Below are positions 55,666 through 64,000 of a DNA stretch of 64,000 nucleotides, in pieces. The notes beneath the pieces were generated by a model. It was not told the DNA's origin. It was given only the letters and a program-made list of their open reading frames with translations, and searched no databases. Source of the DNA: Laccaria trichodermophora (Eukaryota; Basidiomycota; Agaricomycetes; Agaricales; Hydnangiaceae); assembly GCA_018417955.1 (NCBI GenBank), contig JACTVC010000003.1, positions 3,534,001-3,598,000 on the forward strand, in the 5' to 3' direction. Within the stretch, counting starts at the first letter, position 1; the number at the start of each line of letters is the position of its first letter. The translations under genes were made by a program, and so were the position numbers.

Positions 55666-56843
55666 CCTACAGATGTGCGAGTTAAAGATAGCAGAGGGAT
55701 ATCAGGAGAGTGATAAGTACTTCGAAATTTGTAAAGTTGAAGATTGTCAAGCTTGGTAGTTTGATTGAGAAGACGTTGAGTCTGGAGAGGGAAAAGAACT
55801 GATCAAGTTATATACCACTGGAATCCGCGTATTATTAGACGGCGGTTAGATCATGGGACGACAACGTACCATGAACCACGGTCAATGTCTTCACCCGTCA
55901 ATGATACCACCCCTGGTCCTAAACGTGCAAGAGGCACCAAAGGTCATGGAGCCAGGGCAGAACAATAGACCTGATGGACGATGTGAATCCCTAAAGTAGA
56001 GATCTTTGTAATGCATCCGGAGCAACGTTTCTCTTCCTTTCTAGAAGATTGAGAGAAAGTACACTGACTGGACGTTAACCCATCCCCACTCGTAAGGAAC
56101 ACAAAAGATCAAGGAACGCGTGATAGCCTTCTGAGGGCACCGGCAAGATCATCTTTCCGAGATAACTCGCAATTGACAGTTGGGGGTACCGGTAGGGTGC
56201 ATGACCGTACGCGGCGGTGCCTTGCGTGCCGCGCACAGGGAGCCAGAAGTCTGGAAGTGAGGAAGGCCTGCGTGAACCGTTGATTATTCGTTGTACTGCA
56301 TTCGGATTACAGAACACGCCGAGGTGCTAGTTTCAGAGCTTCAAGGTGTGCCGACATGAAGACGAGGAGTTGGGACAGAAGTGTTTAAGTTGTTGCTGCT
56401 ATAAATAAAACCAAATAAAGGGAGAATCTTCATTTGACATTTGTAACTGAGCTACTGGTCGTACTTTCTTCTTGCCCTCACATTCTAGCAGCATTTTCAG
56501 CATTGGTTTTCTGCTCTGATTCTCATTAGAAGTATTTGGGGTGTTTGATGTTGAATTACTTTTCACCGAGCAGCAAGCGGTATTAAAAATTTTGTTCAAG
56601 GACACAACCTTGTATTTGGATGGTAAATAAAACAGGTAATTCAAATCTGAAGTCAGTTTGTTACTGAAGCCTCTGGTTAAAAATATATAGCCACTTTTGT
56701 GTTTTGTAGGAAGAAAATTTGTGTCCCCTTTTTTTCAAACTTTTTCAACTTCTCTCATCATGACTCAACGTCGGTGAACGTTATCATTGATTAATGATTC
56801 TTGAAGATGATCTCATGATCCTTGCAGTAGAATACAAGCTAGA
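55666..56843. other. No gene seen; contains a local three-copy repeat
   Basis: The stretch at 56080-56260 (containing ATCTTTCCGAGATAACTCG and CGGTGCCTTGCGTGCC) has diverged relatives at 61375-61510 and 61737-61860. They may be remnants of the 5' parts of the same small gene family. The rest is AT-rich without clear coding. Confidence 0.4.
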
Positions 56844-57839
56844 CTACATCCAACAGATATAAGCATAGCTATTCCGTATTTGAGGTTCCTGGATTTTTGG
56901 ATTATTTTGGAGTAAATGCTCCAAGCATCTCCACTTCAAGCAATGATTTGTATCATCATGGGCCAGCATGACAGCTCGGACTTTGCTTTGAGTTACAAAT
57001 TCCGAGTCAGCAAGTAGGGGATCATCAACATGTAATGCCGAGGCATGATTGCTATTGACGACAACGACCATAAGTGATTCAACAGCTGGGCACAGACTGT
57101 CAATGAAAGACAAAAAGGGGGCTGTGGGGGTGACAAGATTGTACCAGTGGAGATGGAGCTTCAAATGTGTGACCTTGCTGAAGAGTCCGGGAGAATGTAG
57201 TAATGTTTCAGCAAGTCTAGGGCCCAGGCTCCATACGCCAACGTCCAAGGTTGACAAATTTTCTCCAATGGTCCTCCATAGAAGAGGAGTGAGCGTAAAA
57301 AGGAATGAATTCCATCTTTCACTGGCATTGTGAAGATCATAGCTTGGGCCATCTTGAAAGGTGAGCTCTTCGAGGTGTCTGAGACACGAGAGTGCGTGGA
57401 ACAGACGTTCTGTTTGTTCCTCGGGCGAGGGGATGCTTGGGAAGAACAACTCCTTGACCAAACCTCTAAATCCTCTATGAATGAACAGGGGAATGAATGG
57501 AATCTCTTCGTAGAAGAGAGCTTTGTATAGAGGACTTGGGTAAATGATCAACACCTTCACCCGCTCGTTAATCAAAGGGTTCCTGTGATGATTGAGATTC
57601 CATTTTTTTCTAGCTGTTCATCTGGAGATGACTTACAGTAGGTTGGCAATCATTTTGTCCAAGAATACTGAGTCTTCGCGGCCGTCGGTGAGATAAACCT
57701 TGCGATACAGTTTGTCCATCGCAAGTTCAAAGAATGGACGGTTCATTCCGATAATCCCATGAAGATGACGATCATCAAGTTTGATAAAGTCGGCGATGCG
57801 AAACCATATTTCATTCGGAAGGAATGGCAATGCTGGCAT
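56844..57839 (-). CDS. F-box-like protein
   Basis: Two exons, 57839-57637 and 57582-56844, give 313 aa; the donor is GTAAGT and the acceptor CACAG. Residues 4-50 (LPFLPNEIWFRIADFIKLDD...GIIGMNRPFFELAMDKLYRKV) form a basidiomycete-type F-box. The rest has leucine-rich strands and helices (HLEELTFQDGPSYDL, LSTLDVGVWSLG, KVTHLKLHLHWYNL). It is likely an SCF substrate adaptor of unknown target. The frame is clean. The hAT transposon inserted 175 bp upstream of its start. Confidence 0.75.
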
Positions 57840-58014
57840 GATGCTTGAAAGCTTGAGAAGTCGTCACTCAGTCCTTACTAATACTTTCCGAGACCTCAGG
57901 ACTCTTTATTTGCTCTTTACAGTGTCTTGCATAATGCTTTGCAGCACGAATTTTTTCAAATCATATTTGATTATATTTGTAGTGAACCTGAGATGTCACA
58001 ACTAAGGCCAAATG

Positions 58015-60863
58015 TAGTGTTGTTGGCGAAACTTCGCCATCTCGCCTCGCCACGCCTCGCCACCTGGCGATCGCCAGGTGGCGACCAAAAATTTCCAAAA
58101 GGAGGTGGCGAGACCTGGCGAGTCCCAAAGCAGAATTTCAAATATACGGGGTCAGCGTACGGTAGCAGTACTGTACAATGTAGTCTACGCTCCACGAAAA
58201 CTCCTCTATACTCTATGTCAGCCAATACCCGCGGTGGTCGTGCCAAAGATGAATTCATACACAAGCATTTCAATGGAAGGAGAGATCCAAACAAAAAGTC
58301 CAAGCGATGGCTAATGACGTGCAAGTACTGCCCCAGTGACGTGGCAAAGGAGATCGTCCACCGTGATTCACGCTGCTTGAAGCACATTGGAAAAACAAAC
58401 GGAGAGGACAGTTGCAAAAACGTACCTGCAGAGGTCCGGTTGGAGGCAGCGCGCTTGTTGATGAGGAAGGGCGGGATTGAGGAGATCCAGGTTTCAGACG
58501 GGGAAAGTGATGTCGTAGAGATCGTGGACGGATCTGCCGAGAAGAAGAAGAAGGTTAATTCGGGAGAGGCGGTGGCAGTGAAACGCCCGATTGAGGCATT
58601 TCTTGATCGGTCAATGAGTGTTGAGGAGATGGATAAAGCTAATCTACGCATGCTGAGGTGCGTAGCCTTTATTTTTTTACATTTAATGTAACGATAAACA
58701 TAATATTCATAGGTTTTTTGTACATGGAAACATTCCTTTTTCTGCAGCTGAAAACCCATTCTTCTTGAGATGGTTGCAATGCTTACGGCCGTCTTATTCC
58801 CCTGCATCTCGATATACCCTGATGGAGCGACTTCTCCCAGCCGAAGAAGCACGCGCGTTTGCTGAGGATGTTCAGCGGCTGGAGGGAAGGAACAATCTCA
58901 CGTACTTGATGGATGGATGGGATGACAGTCAGCGACGCAGCATCTATGGATGTATGATAGCAGAGGTGTCAGAGTTCCCCGTGGTACTTGGATTAGAAGA
59001 ACTTACCGGCATCCGGGGGACTGCAGATAATCTCGTCGAAGTTGCCAATAAGGCCATCGCAAAGAAGAGCCTTGACCCAAAGGCAATCATTGCAGTTTGT
59101 ACAGATAACCCGACTACAATGCTTGCTTTTCGTCGAAAATGGACAAATCAGCACTCCTGGATTCTCGTGAGTCTCTTTACTTTATTTTCAATTGGATTCT
59201 CAGGGAATTCTATTTTAGGCCATTCACTGCTTCATGCACAGTATCAACACGATTATTGGTAAAATCGTGAGCTACCCCTCGGTCAAAAAAACAATTACTT
59301 CGAATTCACGGATCGTTTCCTTCTTCAATTCATCACACTACTGGGGAGGACAACTCGAGAAAATTTGCAAGGAGAATGGAGTAACCCGTGGTCTAAAAAC
59401 GAACACAGAATCCCGTTTCTACGCCCTTATTCTCCAAGCCCTGAGTGTTCGTGAACACAAGATTCCCTTGATGACTTTGTGTGTGCGAGACGATGCACAG
59501 CAGTCTCAGGGCGGCCTAACCGCAGTCTCAAAGGATGTTCTCACCACAATTTTTGATGTCCAGCGGTGGCAACTAACTGACCAGCTGATCCGTGTCTGCA
59601 AGCCTTTAGTGGACATTATTGGTGATGTCGAATCTCGAGATGCGTCACTCGCCGATTGTATGCTCCAACTGATCTGGGCTCATCGACAAATCAAGAAATT
59701 ACCTCACATTCCCGGAGACGATTCACACTTTCTGCGACATGCTCAAAAAATTGTGAATACCCAGTTTCATGAAATGAACACCGACATTCATTGGCTTACC
59801 CTTTTTCTCCATCCTCTTTGCCGCAAACTCGCAATCTCTAACTCACCCCACTCTCGTAAACTTGACGATGCTTATAAAATCTCGCTTGGGATTGCGTTAC
59901 GCTGGGGATGGACCAAAGAAATGGCGACGAAATTGGCTGCCGACATCAAGGCTTATTTTCACGCACAGGCGCCGTTTCAGGGTGGGAAGGTTGATGGGAG
60001 AGACTGGTGGAAATCCCTGTTGGTAAACGTCACATCCCACCCTCTCAAAGCCATGGCCATCAAATTGTTTAGTATTGTTCCCCATGCAGGAGAGGTCGAG
60101 CGGTTTTTTTCTAATCTAGGTGGTGTTCAGAGCGTTAAGCGCTCGCGTCTCACGGTTTCTCACATGGAAACATTGGGAATGCTTCGGAACCATTACACGC
60201 GTCAACTTCACGAGGCCGCGCTCGCCGCCGGAAAATCAACGCGTCGCAAACATGCTCATATGCACACCCAACCCGATGGTGGGATAGATGTAGGACGAGC
60301 AGAAGATTTGATAAAGGCATTCAATTGGACCCCACTCCCACCTAATTTTAATGCTGACCTCGAGGGCCTTGAAGAGTTGACCGAAGAAGAGCTTGACGAG
60401 GAATTGGCAAAGATTGGATCACTTACGCCAACGGGGGAGGGAGATGGACTTGATGCGACAATTCCGATCGACGAGATTTTTGATACCTCCCATCTCGACA
60501 GCATCCGGGCAGGCAACGCACCACTCGCTATCGACGAGGAACTCAGTCTACACATTGAGAACGCAGGTCCCCATGATAAATGGGATGCTGCTTCTTTAAT
60601 GCGATCCCTTGGTGTTAGCTAGGATTCTATAGTTTTTATTTTGTTGTAAAAGTCTTAGAAACTCATGTCTTGCCAGTTAATATGATCCATTGATGTTACT
60701 TAGAGTTCTGTAGTACTTTTACTTTGTTCTAAGCGACTCAGATCTTATAGAAATGGATTTTTACACCTCGCCAGTCTCGCCACCATTCGCCAGGTTCCCA
60801 CGCCAGCCGCCTCGCCACGCCGGCGAATGGCGAATGCTTTGGGAGCATTCGCCATCAACACTA
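58015..60863 (+). mobile_element. Autonomous hAT transposon
   Basis: Perfect 8-bp duplication GCCAAATG (58007-58014, 60864-60871). Inverted ends read TAGTGTTG(T/A)TGGCGAA. Subterminal GGCGA and TCGCC repeats are dense at both ends (58035-58130, 60770-60850). It holds one intact transposase gene. Confidence 0.93.
58215..60622 (+). CDS. hAT family transposase
   Basis: Three exons, 58215-58657, 58713-59166 and 59219-60622, give 766 aa with no stop or frameshift. The start MSANTRGGRAKDEF lies inside the TIRs. A BED-like zinc finger (CKYC near 36-39, then HRD, H57 and C67) comes first. A basic/acidic linker follows, then a central region with LMDGWDDSQRRSIYG and AVCTDNPTTM of DUF659 type, which contains part of the RNase H-like catalytic fold. 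The hAT dimerisation domain near 562-625 has WWKSLL..HPLKAMAIKLFS and VERFFSNLG. The tail is acidic. hAT transposases cut and paste elements with 8-bp duplications, which fits the flanks. Likely active or recently active. Confidence 0.9.
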
Positions 60864-60871
60864 GCCAAATG

Positions 60872-62123
60872 AAATGATCCCTGTCCAGAATAGGCAAGGA
60901 ATAGGCCAGAGTGTGACATCTCAGGTCCAGTTCAAACACAGCCAAATACGATTTTAAAAAATTCACGCTGCAAAGCATTATGCAAGGCACTGTATTGTCT
61001 GTAATTTGTATGAAATTTGTATGTCGATTCCGGTGTATTATGAAGAGGTCAATGTTGAGAACCTTGGCGTCGATTGCGTCGGCGACGATTTGAAAGAGGG
61101 AACCGATTCTTGACGATGTTAACGTTCTTCTAAGCTTGGCTCTGGTTACGCCTTCGGGATCCGTGGGCTCGAAAACCAAGGGGAAGAACAATTAAGGTAC
61201 TGGGCGCATTCCACTGACATGACTAGGAGAGTACATGAATATCACGTACTCAAGACACGTCTGAAATCGACCCCTTTGAGAATAAAACTCCGTTGAGGCC
61301 TGTGCTTGTTCTGTTCAAAGCAGTTGATAAATTCTCTTCCCTCATTCAAGGGCTGGAAGACAGGGTACTGACCGGGCATTGACCCACTCCGTCGTGAATG
61401 GAAACAGAAGATCGAGGAACCGCGCTTGAGGACATTGCCTGAAGACATCGGAGAGAACATTGTTCCGAGTTAAATTAACGGTGAAAGGTTACATGGCAGT
61501 AGGCTGGGAATCTAGTCTCCCATAGCTGGCCTCTCAAATCTGTGCGTTTTGAGATAAAAAGATGGAGATAACACTCTACATGAAATTTGGAAGTGCCTGA
61601 AAGTGCCGCAAAGATGAACGTTTGAGTACAATGAGATAAATTTTGGCCATAGAACTTGGTATGCTTTCTGTTAACAGCGATTGTTGAGATCCTCTTCCTT
61701 TACTAATGGGCTCGAGAAATACTCACCGTGGACTGACCTACTCAAGTTCCTAGTCGCGTGAAAAAAGTGTCAAGGAATGCATCTCAAGGGCATCGGATGG
61801 GGCATCTTTCCGACTTGACAGTGCATGATTGTACGGTGCCTTGCAGGTGGTTCTGGTCGGCAGGTCCCAAAAATATCGCGGATTCGGCCCTCGCCTCTAA
61901 TTTCGCTTGGCCATCACTCTCAAGAGCACAAACGGTTGTGGCTTCAACCAAGGACCTTCAATTTGAGGCATTCTGAGAGGCAGAGCGTTGATCGCAGTCG
62001 TGGTAAGAGTCAAACTTTCGTTCTCCGCCAACGCAGCTTTTACTTCTCCCGCCCTCATGCTATCGCTAACGATTATTTTGCCTGGTTGCAGAGAAACCAA
62101 CAACCTTTTTCGATCTAGTCCCA
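60872..62123 (-). pseudogene. Degenerate gene-family fragments
   Basis: At 61191-60990 a minus frame (FQIVADAIDAKVLNIDLF) is a decayed relative of the small gene at 55265-55665. At 60905-61000 there is an inverted copy of 57919-58000, which lies on the other side of the hAT element. At 61375-61510 and 61737-61860 are relatives of 56080-56260. No intact frame remains. The last 100 bp, pyrimidine-rich, are probably the promoter of the kinase. Confidence 0.45.
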
Positions 62124-63404
62124 ATGACGAAACCTACCTATGTGGATTACCCTGGGGTTGAATCGCTCAACTACTACTGCGCGGAAGGCTATCATCCAGT
62201 TCACCTGGGGGACGTGTTCAACAGAGGACGATACATCGTCGAATATAAGCTCGGACAAGGCAGCTATGCAACCGTTTGGTTGGCCTGGGATACACATCAG
62301 GAGAGATACGTCTCTCTCAAGATTATCTGCGCCGAGGCATCCAAGCATTCGTCCGGTACAGAGCTCGAGGTCCTGCGCCGATCCACGGCTGGTGCAGGTC
62401 GAGGCAAACGCTATGTCCTCGAATTCATCGACTCATTTACGCACGAAGGCCCTAATGGGTCTCACCTGTGCGTTGTTACCGAAGCATCAGGGCCTAATCT
62501 TACTGAAGACGTTTACGATGTATGGGAGGATGAAGCCATTCCTCCGCAGTTTTCTCGTCGATTTGCTGTCCAGGTCGCTCAAGGTGTCGAATACCTGCAC
62601 TCTTGCAACATTGTTCATGGCGGTTGGTACCCATTTTGACTGTTATTCAAACAATGACTTATCCACGTACTAGATCTACATCTTGGGAATGTACTATACC
62701 ACTCTCCAGCACTCGAATCTCTATTCAAATCCAGAGGAAAGACCAAGGAGCTCCTCGGCGAATCCACACTGCTGGAGCCGAGACTTTACTCAGAAGCATC
62801 TCCTCCTGAAACCTTGCAACGAGTCCCTCAGTACTTGGTGTACAGACTTTCCATCGCCCCCATTCTACAGCTCATCGCCGACGACCCCTCGCAGTCCCAC
62901 ATCAAACTATGTGACTTTGGCGAGTCATCCTTCCACGACCCAGCTAGCACGGGGGCGCACCGAAAGCTGAACTGTCCTCGCGTTTACGCCGCTCCTGAAG
63001 TCATTTTTGACGATTTGGTCTGCCCAGCGTCGGATGTGTGGGCAATGGGTAATCTCCTCCATTACATCCTCTCCGGTGGGCAGGAAATGGGGTCGTCAGT
63101 CATCTCTGGTGGCCCCAATCCTACAGATGAAGAGGTTTTGAAGAACATAGTGTTGGCGCTTGGGAAGCTGCCCGACCCTTGGTGGCAGCGTTGGGAGGAA
63201 CGTAGAAAGTATTTTGATGAGGAAGCCAGGCCTGCTGAAGGGGTCAGGGCGGCATCGAGGCTGGCGAGGATACCCAAAGCGTATATGAAGGAAGAGGAAA
63301 GCGAGGCGTTTGAGAAGGTCCTGCGAGGGATGTTTGATTACAATCCGCAGACGAGATTGAGTTCAAGGGAGGTTGCTAACCAGCTTGAGTGGCTGGCCTC
63401 CTAG
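62124..63404 (+). CDS. Protein kinase, SRPK-like
   Basis: Two exons, 62124-62622 and 62674-63404, give 409 aa; the intron falls exactly inside the catalytic loop. The glycine loop LGQGSYATVW lies at about 43-52, the VAIK-type lysine in YVSLKI at 66, the catalytic loop HGDLHLGN at 165-172, DFGES at 247-251, APE at 273-275 and a DVWAMG helix soon after. All key residues are present. The N-terminus GYHPVHLGDVFNRGRY is typical of SRPK (SR-protein kinase) relatives, of which Agaricomycetes hold many. It lacks a large spacer insert, so it is a short, fungal-expansion type. Substrates unknown. The frame is intact and it is probably functional. Confidence 0.88.
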
Positions 63405-64000
63405 ACTAAATTTCAACGTTCTCCTATACGATTACATTCTTTGGTGAAGTGGGACTTGTGTACATTTACAAGAGTATAGATGAGCATATAGTACTGGATA
63501 CGGTATGTGACTATGTGCTGTATTTTATCAAACAAGATCGTACGGTATGCATATTGCGCTGAAAAAAACCGCAACGGAAGATGAAAACGAAGTGAGGAAG
63601 AGGGACGTAATGAGAATTCGAAAAGGGGAGAACAAGATGAAAAAAGGGGGATAGCGGGGAACAGGGGTAAATTCAAAAAAAGATCCAAAAGCCGGTATCG
63701 GCGGACCGAGATAGACCTGTCAGTCACGAACCGGAGATTTCTTTCGCCTGTTATAACTGGGTCAAGTGGCTTGAATTCCGCCTGTCAGTGTCACCCCAGT
63801 CTCGATCTGAGAAGACCACCCGTCAGCCCATATGAATCAAAGCATCCCACGTCTGAAGGCCACTCACCCCCCCATCATCAAGAAGAACTCAAAATCAACT
63901 ATTATTCGGCCTGTGTTGTTTGATCCTTGGATCCTTCACCACCGTCGTGCCCCCCTGTTGCAAATGTTGGTGGTGCTCGAAATGTCTGGCTTCTCTCGTT
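63405..64000. other. No gene seen
   Basis: 3' flank of the kinase. The minus frame at 63413-63727 is short and looks random. Nothing further is supported up to the window edge. Confidence 0.5.

Noticed and set aside
57971..58852. 293-aa minus frame opposite the hAT transposase
   Set aside because: It overlaps the transposase, crosses the TIR and has no domain.
63413..63727. 104-aa minus frame downstream of the kinase
   Set aside because: Composition looks like translated 3' flank; nothing recognisable.
1..64000. tRNA or rRNA genes
   Set aside because: None could be recognised by eye; a covariance-model scan would be needed to exclude small ones.

Overview
This is a eukaryotic window, most likely from a mushroom-forming basidiomycete (Agaricomycete). 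Inferred genes carry many short introns of about 48-80 nt with fungal splice sites. The families are typical of that group: NB-ARC/TPR (NLR-like) proteins, a DUF6533-type membrane protein, F-box-like proteins and a kinase with an HGDLHLGN catalytic loop. The transposon load is heavy. Assignments rest on reading motifs and splice phases by eye; no database search was run.

Layout. 1-6269: two neighbouring plus-strand genes of an unrecognised family, both carrying stops or frameshifts. 6270-15000: repeats, a minus-strand Ser/Pro-rich repeated gene remnant, and a 2.1 kb hAT-like insertion. 14995-24160 (block A) and 44275-52760 (block B) are two copies of one segment in the same order and orientation: a minus NLR-TPR gene, a divergent plus 5-oxoprolinase (HyuA half only), a convergent minus gene of unknown function, then an F-box gene. 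Block B is intact. Block A keeps the NLR and oxoprolinase, but its third gene is broken and its F-box gene survives only as a C-terminal scrap fused to foreign sequence.

Between the blocks (24160-44275) lie a 1.5 kb hAT-like element, a broken DUF6533 gene with a Tc1/mariner-like MITE, and a 9.5 kb Copia element with matching TSDs that holds three further transposons. Next comes a 5.0 kb LTR element with perfect TSDs but no recognisable gag or pol. After block B come a small two-exon gene, an F-box gene, an apparently intact autonomous hAT transposon with perfect TSD, degenerate gene fragments and an intact protein kinase.

Three themes stand out. Two NLR paralogues carry arrays of near-identical TPR units of different length. 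In-frame TGA codons recur where CGA (Arg) would restore conserved reading, in both the transposon and the unknown gene pair, suggesting a CpG-deamination or RIP-like process. Ten transposons can be delimited to the base by their target-site duplications.
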